Shown here in pieces: positions 23,893 through 32,634 of a stretch of DNA of 64,000 nt. How positions within the stretch are numbered: the first letter of the stretch is position 1; the number at the start of each line of letters is the position of its first letter. This DNA is from Aurantimonas coralicida_A (GTDB lineage: Bacteria > Pseudomonadota > Alphaproteobacteria > Rhizobiales > Rhizobiaceae), in NCBI RefSeq assembly GCF_036016755.1, contig NZ_JAYXIH010000002.1, positions 62,001 through 126,000 of the forward strand. The letters are read 5' to 3'. The position numbers were made by a program, and so were the translations under genes. The notes under the pieces were generated by a model. It did not search any database, was not told the origin of the DNA, and saw only the letters and a list, made by a program, of their open reading frames with translations.

Positions 23893-24837
23893 TCAGGCGG
23901 CAGCGGCCAGTGCCCCGCCCGCGTCGGTCAGCAAGAAAGCCTCGCCGCAGGCCTTGGCGAGGGTGCGGACGCGCAGGATGTAGCTCTGGCGCTCGGTGAC
24001 CGAAATGACGCCGCGCGCGTCGAGCAGATTGAATACGTGGGAGGCCTTGATGCACTGGTCGTAGGCCGGCAGCACGCAGCGATGCAGCGTACTCGGATCG
24101 CTCGGCGCGCCCGCCTTCAACAGCGCCAGGCATTCGGCCTCGGCGTCGTCGAAATGCTTGAGCAACATCGCCGTGTCGGCGAACTCGAAATTGTAGCGCG
24201 AATATTCCTGCTCGGCCTGTAGGAAGACGTCGCCATAGCTGACCTTTTCCTCGCCCTCGCGGCCGTTGAAATTGAGGTCGTAGACGTTGTCGACATTCTG
24301 CACATACATGGCGAGGCGTTCCAGGCCATAGGTCAGTTCGCCCGCCACCGGCGCGCATTCGATGCCGCAGACCTGCTGGAAATAGGTGAACTGCGACACC
24401 TCCATGCCGTCGCACCAGCACTCCCAGCCGAGGCCCCAGGCGCCCAGCGTCGGGCTTTCCCAATCGTCCTCGACGAAGCGGATGTCGTGCAGCAGCGGGT
24501 CGATGCCGATCGCGGCGAGCGAGCCGAGATAGAGCTCCTGCAGGTTCGACGGGTTCGGCTTCAGGATCACCTGATACTGGTAATAATGCTGCAACCGGTT
24601 GGGGTTCTCGCCGTAACGCCCGTCCTTGGGCCGCCGCGACGGCTGGACATAGGCCGCGTTCCATCGCTTCGGCCCGAGCGCGCGCAGCGTCGTCGCCGGA
24701 TGGAAGGTACCGGCGCCGACCTCCATGTCGTAGGGTTGCAGCACCACGCAGCCATAGTCGGCCCAGTAGCGGTGGAGCGTCAGGATCAGCGCCTGGAAGG
24801 AGCGGCGCGGGTCCATATGCGGGGAGAGGTCAGGCAT
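23893..24837 (-). CDS. glyQ: Glycyl-tRNA synthetase alpha subunit
   Basis: A 314-residue class II catalytic subunit that activates glycine and, with the beta subunit, charges tRNA-Gly. Family landmarks are RSFQALILTLHRYWADYGCV, VGAGTFHPATTLRALGP, QPSRRPKDGRYGENPNR, ESPTLGAWGLGWECWCDGME and TYGLERLAMYVQNVDNVYDL. The start at 24837 gives standard length; ATG 24816 is possible, and the open frame extends 26 codons further without conservation. glyQ and glyS are usually adjacent; here they are separated by a metallopeptidase gene, a DUF559 gene and about 500 bp of repeats and gene remnants, all on the same strand. Confidence 0.96.
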   Translation of the reverse strand: MPDLSPHMDPRRSFQALILTLHRYWADYGCVVLQPYDMEVGAGTFHPATTLRALGPKRWNAAYVQPSRRPKDGRYGENPNRLQHYYQYQVILKPNPSNLQELYLGSLAAIGIDPLLHDIRFVEDDWESPTLGAWGLGWECWCDGMEVSQFTYFQQVCGIECAPVAGELTYGLERLAMYVQNVDNVYDLNFNGREGEEKVSYGDVFLQAEQEYSRYNFEFADTAMLLKHFDDAEAECLALLKAGAPSDPSTLHRCVLPAYDQCIKASHVFNLLDARGVISVTERQSYILRVRTLAKACGEAFLLTDAGGALAAAA

Positions 24838-24951
24838 GAAGCGAATTCCGGGTGGGATGGCCCGTTCGGGCAAACGTCTCGCCGGCAGGTGCCATGACGG
24901 CGGCAAAGCGGTCAAGCCGGCCGCTCCGCTCCGATCGCGCGGGACGCCCGC

Positions 24952-25134
24952 TCAATCCTTCTTGATTCGGTAGATCCCGTCGTCGCCGCGCACCAGCGTG
25001 CCTTGCGCGCCGGTCTTCATTTCGGATTCGGCGCGGCGGTTGCGTTCGGCGAGACGCTCGGCGTCCCGCTTCATCTGCTTGTAGCCAAACAAGGCGGCGG
25101 CCCCGACGAGGCCAAGAAGAAGAAACTGCGGCAT
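24952..25134 (-). CDS. Small membrane-anchored protein, unknown function
   Basis: A 60-residue protein with an N-terminal hydrophobic segment (QFLLLGLVGAAALFGYKQMK, residues 3-22), a charged helix (RDAERLAERNRRAESEMK) and a short C-terminal motif GTLVRGDDGIYRIKKD. The start at 25134 follows AGGAG about 12 bases upstream; the open frame continues 19 codons further without conservation. Similar short proteins occur beside glyQ in related bacteria, as far as I can recall, but no function is known. Confidence 0.65.
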   Translation of the reverse strand: MPQFLLLGLVGAAALFGYKQMKRDAERLAERNRRAESEMKTGAQGTLVRGDDGIYRIKKD

Positions 25135-25228
25135 CTTCGACCATTCTCCTGAAGGTCCGGCGATTATGCGCTGAGGCGCGCGCCTCGGCAATAGAAAGGA
25201 ACCGCGCGCCCCGCGGTTCCCGCCCGTT

Positions 25229-26104
25229 TCAAAGCCCGAAGCGAGCCCACAGGGCGCGCTCCTCGGCGGTGCTCAATATTTCCGAAGCGAAGCCGGCGCC
25301 GATCGAGGCCAGCCCGGCGCCCGCGACCATGTCGGCGCGAATGCCCGGCTGCTTGCGGCCGAACAGGCTGCGGCTCGCCTGGATCAATACCGGTTTGACC
25401 TTGTCGCCGAAGCGGGCGCGCAAGGTGCCGCGCAGGTCGCCGATCTGATCGACAAGGCCGAGGTCGCGCCCGCGCAGTCCCGACCAGAACAGGCCGGAAA
25501 ACAGGTCGTCGTCTTCGACCAGCCTAGCGCCGCGACTTTGCTTGACCAGATCGATGAAGGTCTGGTGGACCTCGCGTTGCAGCGCCTTCAGATGTTCGAC
25601 GTCCTCGGCTTTTTCCGGCTGGAACGGGTCGAGCGTCGCCTTGCTGGTGCCGGCGGTATGCACCCGGCGTTCGATGCCGAGCTTGGCGATCGCCTCGACG
25701 AAGCCGAAGGAGCCGGAGACGACGCCGATCGAGCCGACGATGGAGGAAGGGTCGGCGATGATTTCGTCGCCGGCGCAGGCGATCATGTAGCCGCCGGACG
25801 CCGCGACATCTTCGACGAACACGAGAACCCGCTTGCCCTTCTCCTCGGCGAGATCGCGAATCCGCTGATGGATCAGCCGCGACTGTACCGGCGAGCCGCC
25901 GGGCGAATTGACGACGATCGCCACCGCGGGCGCCTTCTTGTAATCGAAGGCCTTCTGCAGGACCGGCGCGGCGGTTGCCAGCGACAGCGTCGGCCGCAGC
26001 GCGCTCTGCGAGGTCATGATCGCACCCGACAGCCGAACCACGGGGATCACGGTGGCATCGGAGCGGAAGCGCTTGGGAAGGATTTTCTGGAGGGGATTCG
26101 CCAA
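25229..26104 (-). CDS. S49 family serine peptidase (SppA-like)
   Basis: A 291-residue protease of the signal-peptide-peptidase A family. VVNSPGGSPVQSRLIHQRIR and the catalytic-serine segment VEDVAASGGYMIACAGDEI (serine at about residue 103) are present, followed by SSIVGSIGVVSG and, about 50 residues on, the lysine general base in TSKATLDPF. It is the short, single-domain form without an obvious N-terminal membrane anchor. A C-terminal helical region of about 60 residues has no recognised motif. Related SppA proteins degrade cleaved signal peptides or membrane protein fragments. It is followed on the same strand by the small membrane protein gene and glyQ. Confidence 0.9.
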   Translation of the reverse strand: MANPLQKILPKRFRSDATVIPVVRLSGAIMTSQSALRPTLSLATAAPVLQKAFDYKKAPAVAIVVNSPGGSPVQSRLIHQRIRDLAEEKGKRVLVFVEDVAASGGYMIACAGDEIIADPSSIVGSIGVVSGSFGFVEAIAKLGIERRVHTAGTSKATLDPFQPEKAEDVEHLKALQREVHQTFIDLVKQSRGARLVEDDDLFSGLFWSGLRGRDLGLVDQIGDLRGTLRARFGDKVKPVLIQASRSLFGRKQPGIRADMVAGAGLASIGAGFASEILSTAEERALWARFGL

Positions 26105-26194
26105 CGGAAGGCCTTTGTTGCTGGGACAAGATCAGGCTTGGCATGTAAGCGCGATCGGCCGGTTCGCAACGCGCCGACCGCGCGTTCCGTCGAA

Positions 26195-27007
26195 TCAGCA
26201 ATCGAGCGCGATATCCGCCGTGCCCGCCGCGATCGCCTCGGCGAAGGGCTCCAACCCGCCGTCGAGCGCATGCAGCGTGCGGCCGGGCAGCACCGCGAGG
26301 GGTGCGCGTGATCCCTTGCGCCCGGCAACCATCAGGCGAATCGCCGGCGCCGCGGAGCGTGAATGAATGGGCAACACGCGAATCCCGCCCAGCCGGCCTT
26401 CGCTCGCCTGCAGCATCGCCGGCAGCGCATCCGGCCGCACGATGGCCGTGAACCGACCGCCATGGCCGAGCAGGGCGGCACAGGCGCGCACCCAGCGGGG
26501 CAGGAAGTCGGCGTCTGTGGCAGTGAGGGCCTCGGCGCGCAACGGGTCGGGCGAGGCGCGGTGGCCGTGCGGATAGAACGGCGGATTGGTGAGAACATGC
26601 TGAAACGCGCCGTCGCAAAGGCCGGCGGCCTCACGCCCGGCACGACCCGCGAGGATGTCCGCAGCGACGACGCGCACGCGATTTTGATGAGCCGCGTTCT
26701 CCGGCAAGGTTAGTGCCTGTCGTGCAAGGTCGGCCATGGCCGCGCTCTTCTCGACCAGCGTCACCTCGACCCGTTCGGCCCGGCAGGCCGCGGCGAGGCC
26801 GACCACCCCTGCCCCGGCGCCGATATCGGCAACACTGCCCGTCGCCGATTCGGGCAGCGTCGCGGCCAGAAGCATCGCGTCGAGACCCGACCGGTAGCCG
26901 CCGCACGCCGGCTGCAGCACCACGAACCGGCCACGATAAAACGCGTCGCGGCGAACCTGCGACGGGTCCGTGTCGTCGGCGGTGGATGCCCGATCAGGAC
27001 AGTTCAT
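26195..27007 (-). CDS. SAM-dependent methyltransferase, TrmN6/YfiC-like
   Basis: A 270-residue Rossmann-fold methyltransferase. Motif I is VADIGAGAGVVGLAAACR (about residues 58-75) and the adenine-N6 catalytic motif NPPFYPHG is at about 140, the combination seen in tRNA1(Val) A37 N6-methyltransferase. The N-terminal DAFYRGRFVVLQPACGGYRS (about 20-40) with the GYRSGLDAMLLAA stretch is also characteristic. The start at 27007 overlaps the end of the DUF2007 gene by 14 bp, so the two genes are coupled. The substrate is assigned by family resemblance only. Confidence 0.85.
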   Translation of the reverse strand: MNCPDRASTADDTDPSQVRRDAFYRGRFVVLQPACGGYRSGLDAMLLAATLPESATGSVADIGAGAGVVGLAAACRAERVEVTLVEKSAAMADLARQALTLPENAAHQNRVRVVAADILAGRAGREAAGLCDGAFQHVLTNPPFYPHGHRASPDPLRAEALTATDADFLPRWVRACAALLGHGGRFTAIVRPDALPAMLQASEGRLGGIRVLPIHSRSAAPAIRLMVAGRKGSRAPLAVLPGRTLHALDGGLEPFAEAIAAGTADIALDC

Positions 27008-27212
27008 GGCCGAGTTCGGCGTCTTTGAGGATTCTGCGGGCTTGGTCGAGGTGATCTGGGTCGACCAGAACGCGGCGCGGCAGCACGCCGATCGACCCAT
27101 CGAGAATACTCATGTGGACATCGGCGACAAAATGCGGAATGTCCGCGTCATTCAGGAGAGCGTCGACAAAGGATATGAGAACGGCGTCATTGGAACGCAT
27201 GAGTTCTTGCAT
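26994..27212 (-). CDS. DUF2007 domain protein
   Basis: A 72-residue soluble protein matching DUF2007: it starts MQELMRSNDAVLISFVDALL, continues ADIPHFVADVHMSILDGSIG and ends with VLVDPDHLDQARRILKDAEL. The family is annotated as a putative signal-transducing protein related to the PII-like ferredoxin fold, without established function. ATG 27212 is chosen because conservation begins there; the frame extends 33 codons upstream. The gene overlaps the start of the methyltransferase gene, the usual arrangement for this pair in related genomes. It is divergent from the polyprenyl synthase gene across 239 bp, where no other gene is visible. Confidence 0.85.
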   Translation of the reverse strand: MQELMRSNDAVLISFVDALLNDADIPHFVADVHMSILDGSIGVLPRRVLVDPDHLDQARRILKDAELGHELS

Positions 27213-27451
27213 GATGTGAACCGCTTCGAAAAAAGGGGCGACCGAAGCCGGGGAAAGGTGGGGCCGCATGCGGGCCGACCGGGATATAGGTGCCCGAATT
27301 GCGCCGGTCATAGCAAGGGCTGGGGCGAAACCGACGCGCGTTCTCCCGGCGTGGCGGGGTCGAGGCCTTTATATCGGCGGCGCCGACGCCATCTTCGGGA
27401 TCGATGTTCGGCAACACCCTCGCGGCCCGCGAGGGAAACCAACGGAGTGAC

Positions 27452-28468
27452 ATGGTGAGCTTGGCCAGCCCCGTCGGGCGAACTGATACCCGCGGTTCGA
27501 TCGAACCGATCCTCGCGGTCACGGCGTCCGACATGACCCGCGTCAACGAGTTGATCCTTTCGATGGCCGGCTCGAATGTCGAGCTGATTCCAGAGATCGC
27601 CGAGCACCTGATCTCCTCTGGCGGCAAGCGGCTGCGGCCGATGCTGACGATCGCGTCGGCGCTGGCGCATGGCTATGACGGCGACGCGCATGTGAAACTC
27701 GCCGCGAGCGTCGAGTTCATGCACACGGCGACGCTGCTCCATGACGATGTCGTCGACGAAAGCGATCTCAGGCGGGGCAAGAAGACCGCCCGTACGATCT
27801 GGGGCAATCAGGCCAGCGTTCTCGTCGGCGATTTCCTGCTCGGCCAGGCCTTCAAGATGATGGTCGAGGTCGGCTCGCTCGCCGCGCTCGACATTTTGTC
27901 CACGGCGTCGGCTGTCATCGCCGAGGGCGAGGTCTGGCAGCTTTCGGCGGCCAAACACATGACGACGAGCGAGGCCGACTATCTCGCGGTCGTCGACGCC
28001 AAGACCGCGGCGCTGTTCTCCGCCGCGGCGGAGGTCGGCCCGGTCGTTGCCGGGGCCGGCATGGCCGAGCGCGAGGCGATGCGCCGCTATGGACGCAACC
28101 TCGGCCTCGCCTTCCAGCTGGTCGACGATGTGCTCGACTACGATGGATCCGCCACCGATCTCGGCAAGAACACCGGCGACGATTTTCGCGAAGGCAAGAT
28201 CACCCTGCCGGTGATTCTCGCCTACCAGGCGGGTGACGAGACGGAGCGGGCCTTTTGGCGCGACGCCATGGAGGGCGGTCGCAACGACGACGAGGCGCTT
28301 CGGCAGGCCAAGGGGCTGATTCGCGCGCATGGCGCACTGGAATCGACGATCGCCCGGGCCCGGCTCTACGGCGAGGCGGCACACGAAGCCGCGACCTCGC
28401 TGCCGGCCTCGCCAAGCCGCGAGGCGCTTCTCGGCGTCGTCGCGTTCTGCATCGACCGTGTCAATTGA
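27452..28468 (+). CDS. ispB: Polyprenyl (octaprenyl/decaprenyl) diphosphate synthase
   Basis: A 338-residue trans-prenyltransferase that builds the long isoprenoid side chain of ubiquinone by adding isopentenyl diphosphate units to an allylic primer. The first aspartate-rich motif lies in TATLLHDDVVDESDLRRG (about residues 88-105), the second in GLAFQLVDDVLDYDG (about 215-229); SGGKRLRPML is the substrate-phosphate binding region. Small residues before the first motif (F-M-H-T-A) fit a long-chain product. The start at 27452 follows GGAG at 27445; the in-frame GTG at 27455 has better spacing and cannot be excluded. It supplies the donor used by UbiA. The octaprenyl rather than decaprenyl chain is not certain. 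Confidence 0.92.
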   Translation: MVSLASPVGRTDTRGSIEPILAVTASDMTRVNELILSMAGSNVELIPEIAEHLISSGGKRLRPMLTIASALAHGYDGDAHVKLAASVEFMHTATLLHDDVVDESDLRRGKKTARTIWGNQASVLVGDFLLGQAFKMMVEVGSLAALDILSTASAVIAEGEVWQLSAAKHMTTSEADYLAVVDAKTAALFSAAAEVGPVVAGAGMAEREAMRRYGRNLGLAFQLVDDVLDYDGSATDLGKNTGDDFREGKITLPVILAYQAGDETERAFWRDAMEGGRNDDEALRQAKGLIRAHGALESTIARARLYGEAAHEAATSLPASPSREALLGVVAFCIDRVN

Positions 28469-28668
28469 CACGGGCGAGCCGCCATTGCCCACCGCCGTCG
28501 CGCGGGCCGCAATCCCGACAATCTCTCGGTGCAACACCGTATTGACCCTGCATTCGCGACCGTCGCGGCTTCACCTCGGTAAGCCGCTGGACTAAGGTCA
28601 GCCAGGATTTCGGCAAGAAGTCGCCGCGCTTCATCACCGGTCGGCGTGGCCCGGAAAGAGGATTTTAC

Positions 28669-30510
28669 GTGCAGACATCGCGCTTTCTGACATTGCTGAC
28701 AGCAACCGCCCTCTTCGCCGCCACGGCGGCTCCCGCCGCGCGAGCCGCCGGCGATGGAGCGACGGCGAAACCGGCCCAGGCCCAGTCGCTTTCGGGCGCC
28801 TATCTCGCCGCCAAATCGGCGCAACGCGACGGCGATCTCGAGGCCGCCACCGATTTCTTCGCGCAAGCCCTGTCGATGGACCCGACCTCCGACCTGTTGC
28901 AGCAAGACGCAATGTTCGCCTTTATCGCCGACGGGCGCTTCAAGGACGGCGTCGACATGGCCGCGAAGCTGCGCGCCGCGCCGGAGGCCAGCAAGGTCGC
29001 GCGCATCGCGCTGGGTATCGATGCCCTGAGCAAGGGCAATTTCGATGCCGCCATCGCCGAATTCGATCTGCCCAAGCCGAGCGATCTCGATGCCCTGCTG
29101 ATCGGCCAGTTGATCGCCTGGTCCGAGCTTGGCGCCGGGCGGGCCGACGCGGCATTGTCGCGACTCGACACGCTCACGGGGGCGCCCTGGTTCGCGATCT
29201 TCAACGATTACCAGAAGGGCCTCCTCGCCGATGTCGCCGGGCGTCCGGACGTTGCACGCATCGCGCTTCGCAAGGTCGTCGATGACGAGGAATCGGCCCG
29301 GACCTCGCCGGACGCCTATCTCGCCGCCGCCGAAGCGCTGGCGCGGCTGGAGACTCGCGCCAGCAACACCGACGCCGCGCTTCAGGCGATCGAGGCCGGG
29401 CTGAAACTCGTGCCGACCTACGACCCATTGCTGCATCTGAAAGAACGCGTCGAGAAGGGCGAGACGATCGAGCCCGCCGTCGCGAGTGTTCAGGAAGGCG
29501 CCGCCGAAACGCTCTACATTCTCGGGCAGGCGATCAATCGCGGCGACGGCCAGCAGGTCGCGCTCCTGTATTTCCAGTTGGCCCGCGCCGTCGCGCCGCG
29601 CAATCCGGCGCTGCTGACCGCCCTTGCCGGGATCGCCGAGCGCTCCGAACGGCTGGATCTGGCGATTTCCTATTATCGGGAAATCCCGGAAAACTCGGCC
29701 TATCGGCGCACCGCGGAACTGCAGATCGGTCTCGATCTTTGGTATGCCGAGCGCAAGGACGAGGCCAAGGCCCATCTGACGCGGGCCGTGCGCGACTATC
29801 CGGACGACATCAAGGCCCATACCGCGCTCGCCGACGTGCTTGCCGCCGACAAGGAATTCAAGGGGGCCGCCGACGCCTTGAACAAGGCGATCGCCCTTTC
29901 CGAACCCGGAAAGACGGCGAACTGGAACCTCTATTACCAGCGCGGCATCGCCTTTGAACGGACCAAGCAGTGGGACAAGGCCGAGCCCGACTTCAAGACG
30001 GCGCTCGAACTTTCGCCGAACCAGCCGCAGGTCCTGAACTATCTCGGCTATTCCTGGGTCGACATGAACGAGAACCTGAAAGAGGGCCTCGACATGATCA
30101 AGAAGGCCGTCGAGTTGCGCCCCAATGACGGCTACATCATCGATTCGCTCGGCTGGGCCTATTTCCGCCTCGGCCGTTTTGAAGAGGCGGTCGAGCAACT
30201 CGAACGCGCGGTGCTGATCACGCCGATGGACCCGACCATCAACGACCATCTCGGCGACGCCTATTGGCGGGTCGGCCGCGCGCGGGAGGCCAGGTTCCAG
30301 TGGGAGCGCGCCCTCGTCGGCGAGCCGAAGCCGGAGCAGGAGGCCGCCAAGACCATCCGCGCCAAGCTCGCCCGGGGCCTCGATCCGGCGGACGTAAAAG
30401 CCAAGGCACCCTCCGGCGACACGGCGATAGACGCCGAGCGGGCGGCCCGCAACAGTTCCTCTGGCGGCGGTCCGATCAACGCGTCCGGCTCCGACACCAA
30501 GGCCGATTGA
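28669..30510 (+). CDS. Exported tetratricopeptide-repeat protein
   Basis: A 613-residue protein with a Sec signal peptide (residues 1-26, ending ARAAG) followed by an array of TPR helices throughout. The clearest repeats are near the C terminus, for example NYLGYSWVDMNENLKEGLDM, DSLGWAYFRLGRFEEAVEQL and DHLGDAYWRVGRAREARFQW. The final 50 residues are low-complexity. The start is GTG at 28669 with AGAGGA eight bases upstream. Similar TPR proteins precede ispE in many Hyphomicrobiales; they are periplasmic scaffolds of unknown partner. The stop is 18 bp from the proposed ispE start, so cotranscription is expected. The 200-bp upstream gap shows no clear promoter. Confidence 0.88.
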   Translation: MQTSRFLTLLTATALFAATAAPAARAAGDGATAKPAQAQSLSGAYLAAKSAQRDGDLEAATDFFAQALSMDPTSDLLQQDAMFAFIADGRFKDGVDMAAKLRAAPEASKVARIALGIDALSKGNFDAAIAEFDLPKPSDLDALLIGQLIAWSELGAGRADAALSRLDTLTGAPWFAIFNDYQKGLLADVAGRPDVARIALRKVVDDEESARTSPDAYLAAAEALARLETRASNTDAALQAIEAGLKLVPTYDPLLHLKERVEKGETIEPAVASVQEGAAETLYILGQAINRGDGQQVALLYFQLARAVAPRNPALLTALAGIAERSERLDLAISYYREIPENSAYRRTAELQIGLDLWYAERKDEAKAHLTRAVRDYPDDIKAHTALADVLAADKEFKGAADALNKAIALSEPGKTANWNLYYQRGIAFERTKQWDKAEPDFKTALELSPNQPQVLNYLGYSWVDMNENLKEGLDMIKKAVELRPNDGYIIDSLGWAYFRLGRFEEAVEQLERAVLITPMDPTINDHLGDAYWRVGRAREARFQWERALVGEPKPEQEAAKTIRAKLARGLDPADVKAKAPSGDTAIDAERAARNSSSGGGPINASGSDTKAD

Positions 30511-30527
30511 GCCCGAGCTGCGGGTTC

Positions 30528-31412
30528 TTGCCTCCTCTCGCCATACCGCCGACCCGGCTGCTCGCCCCAGCGAAGATCAACCTGGCCCTGCATGTCGTCG
30601 GCCGCCGCGCCGACGGCTACCACTGCCTGGAAAGCCTGGTCGTTTTCGCCGCCGATACCGGCGACAGCATCACGGTCGCGCCATCTCCAGATGCGCTAGA
30701 TCGACTGGAGGTCGGCGGCCCCTTCGCCGTCGACGTGCCGGTCGGCGCCGACAACATTCTGCTGCGCGCCGCCAGTTTCGCCAGAACATTGCTAGCCGAA
30801 CGGGATTTGGCGCTGCCGCCGCTCGCGATCCACCTCGACAAGCGACTTCCGGTCGCTGCCGGCATCGGCGGCGGATCGGCGGATGCGGCGGCGCTTCTTC
30901 GGATTATCGCGGATCGCGTGCCCGATGCGGCGCGACGCCTTACCCACGAATCGATCGCGCTCGGCGCCGATGTGCCGATGTGCCTCGACGGGCGGGCCGC
31001 GCTGGTTACCGGGATCGGCGAAACCGTGTCGCCGCTGGCGGTTCTTCCTCCCCTGCCCCTGCTCATGGTCAACCCGCGCGAGCCGGTGTCGACCGCCGCG
31101 GTGTTCGCGAAGCTGCCACGTTGCGACAACCCGGCCTTGCCCCCGTTGCCGCCGGGCGGATTCCCCGATATTGCGGCACTCGCCACATGGCTTTCGCAGA
31201 CCCGCAACGATCTGGAGCCGACGGCGGTGGACATGGTCCCGACGATCGACGCCGTGCGCGAACGGCTTATTGCCGAAGGTGCCCGCTTCGCCCGCATGTC
31301 CGGCTCCGGCGCCACGGTCTTCGGCCTCTTCGAGGACGCGGGACACATGCGACGGGCGCGAAGCCGGATCGAATCGACCTGTCCCGGCTGGTGGGTGTCG
31401 GGACCGAACTGA
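30528..31412 (+). CDS. ispE: 4-(cytidine 5'-diphospho)-2-C-methyl-D-erythritol kinase
   Basis: A 294-residue GHMP kinase of the non-mevalonate (MEP) isoprenoid pathway. LLAPAKINLALHVVGRRADG at the N terminus and the ATP loop LPVAAGIGGGSADAAALLRI (about residues 103-122) are diagnostic; SGSGATVFGLFED near residue 265 is the C-terminal GHMP motif. There is no ATG near the conserved start; TTG at 30528 gives the right length and lies 18 bp after the TPR gene stop. Longer frames reading back to 30264 overlap the TPR gene and are artefacts. With fni at 62.6 kb, this confirms that isoprenoids are made through MEP. Confidence 0.9.
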   Translation: MPPLAIPPTRLLAPAKINLALHVVGRRADGYHCLESLVVFAADTGDSITVAPSPDALDRLEVGGPFAVDVPVGADNILLRAASFARTLLAERDLALPPLAIHLDKRLPVAAGIGGGSADAAALLRIIADRVPDAARRLTHESIALGADVPMCLDGRAALVTGIGETVSPLAVLPPLPLLMVNPREPVSTAAVFAKLPRCDNPALPPLPPGGFPDIAALATWLSQTRNDLEPTAVDMVPTIDAVRERLIAEGARFARMSGSGATVFGLFEDAGHMRRARSRIESTCPGWWVSGPN

Positions 31413-31430
31413 GACGAGGATTTGCGCGAC

Positions 31431-31979
31431 ATGAGCACGGACAAACCCTTCATTCCTCTGTCGATCGCGGTCCTGACCGTGTCCGATACGCGGTCCATCG
31501 ACGACGACAAGTCCGGCTCCGTTCTCGTCGCCCGGCTTGAAGAGGCCGGTCATCGCCTCGCCGACCGCAAGATCGTCCGCGACGAGATCGAGGAAATCCG
31601 CAACGTCGTCACCGCTTGGTGCGAACGCGACGACGTCGACGTCGTCATCACCACCGGCGGCACGGGGTTCACCGGCCGCGACGTCACGCCGGAGGCTCTG
31701 GAGCCGCTGTTCGAAAAGCGCATGGACGGCTTTTCCGCCGTCTTCCACCGGATTTCCTACGACAAGATCGGCGTCTCGACGATCCAATCCCGCGCCACTG
31801 GCGGAGTCGTCGCCGCCACCTTCGTCTTCGCCCTGCCCGGCTCGCCGGGCGCCTGTCGCGACGGATGGGACCATATTCTCAAGGCGCAGCTCGACTACCG
31901 GCACAAGCCATGCAACTTCGTCGAGATCATGCCCCGACTCGACGAACATCTGCGCCGTGGCGGCGGCGGCAACGCCTGA
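31431..31979 (+). CDS. moaB: Molybdopterin adenylyltransferase MoaB
   Basis: A 182-residue member of the MoaB/Mog family, which activates molybdopterin by adenylation before molybdenum insertion. Signature segments are LTVSDTRSIDDDKSG near the N terminus, VVITTGGTGFTGRDVTPEA (about residues 72-90) and the C-terminal FALPGSPGACRDGWDHIL. The start at ATG 31431 has GAGG 12 bases upstream; a TTG at 31422 is too close to that site. It follows ispE by 18 bp on the same strand and ends 3 bp before the convergent glycosyltransferase-like gene. Confidence 0.93.
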   Translation: MSTDKPFIPLSIAVLTVSDTRSIDDDKSGSVLVARLEEAGHRLADRKIVRDEIEEIRNVVTAWCERDDVDVVITTGGTGFTGRDVTPEALEPLFEKRMDGFSAVFHRISYDKIGVSTIQSRATGGVVAATFVFALPGSPGACRDGWDHILKAQLDYRHKPCNFVEIMPRLDEHLRRGGGGNA

Positions 31980-31982
31980 GAG

Positions 31983-32510
31983 CTATTTTGTCTTGAGCGC
32001 TGGCCTGATCTCCACCGCCAGACGCTCGACCGCCACGCCCTTGGCGACCTCCTCCAGATTGAAGGCGAGCCTGGAGAGGCCGATCGCCTGCGGCTTTTGC
32101 ACAAGGAAGCCCTCGGCGAGCGCGGTGCGAATCTGCCGGAACCGCTGCAGGAAGCTCGGCCGGTCCATCCGCGCTCGGCGAAAACGCGCCGTCGCGATCT
32201 TCGCCGTTCCGCGCGCCACATCCTCGCCGTGGTCCGTTACGGCGCCGATCCATCCTGGCATCAGCCGGGCGCCGGGCTCCATCAGCAGCAGCCAATCCCC
32301 CTTGGCCGTCTCGATCGCCACGCGGAACTCCTCCTCCGCGACCACCCGGCAGCCGGCGTGATCGGCGACCTTGCGCGCCGCAGGCCCCATTCCCCGATCG
32401 ACCAGCACGACCTCGCGAACGACGCCCTCGACCGCGCCCGGGATGAGCGTGGCGAGACTCGCCGCAAGCTGTCTGTCGTCCGGTCCGCAGTCCATCAACA
32501 CGCTGAGCAT
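31983..32510 (-). CDS. Glycosyltransferase family 2-like protein
   Basis: A 175-residue protein with the N-terminal half of a GT-A glycosyltransferase: LSVLMDCGPDDRQLAASLAT, then VREVVLVDRGMGPAARKVAD and GDWLLLMEPGARLMPGWIGA. The usual DxD metal-binding motif is not evident (EPGARL occupies the place), which is also true of close relatives that I recall beside moaB in Hyphomicrobiales, so catalytic activity is doubtful. The start at 32510 has GGGG 3-6 bases upstream; the open frame extends 23 codons further across the candidate LexA box and was not used. It is convergent with moaB and divergent from the radical SAM gene. Confidence 0.75.
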   Translation of the reverse strand: MLSVLMDCGPDDRQLAASLATLIPGAVEGVVREVVLVDRGMGPAARKVADHAGCRVVAEEEFRVAIETAKGDWLLLMEPGARLMPGWIGAVTDHGEDVARGTAKIATARFRRARMDRPSFLQRFRQIRTALAEGFLVQKPQAIGLSRLAFNLEEVAKGVAVERLAVEIRPALKTK

Positions 32511-32560
32511 ATCCCCGCTTAGCCGAGCCTGCCCCCAAAAACCAGCGGTGGAACTTTTTT

Positions 32561-32575
32561 GTTCTTGTATTGTTC
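32561..32575 (+). promoter_or_regulatory. Candidate LexA (SOS) box
   Basis: GTTC-TTGTATT-GTTC is an exact match to the alphaproteobacterial LexA target GTTC-N7-GTTC. It lies 60 bp before the radical SAM gene start and 51 bp before the divergent glycosyltransferase-like start, in an AT-rich promoter region. A direct repeat of this kind can arise by chance, but its position in a short divergent promoter supports a real site. No lexA or recA is in the window. Confidence 0.6.
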
Positions 32576-32634
32576 TCATTTCCGAATTAGGACTCTATTC
32601 ATACATCGAACGAGCGAGCCGGAAGGTTCCGACC

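Noticed and set aside
28366..30249. 627-residue open frame on the minus strand
   Set aside because: It is the antisense shadow of the TPR gene (28669-30510) and part of ispB; its low-complexity, arginine/glycine-rich translation matches no family, while the plus-strand frame has a signal peptide and TPR motifs.
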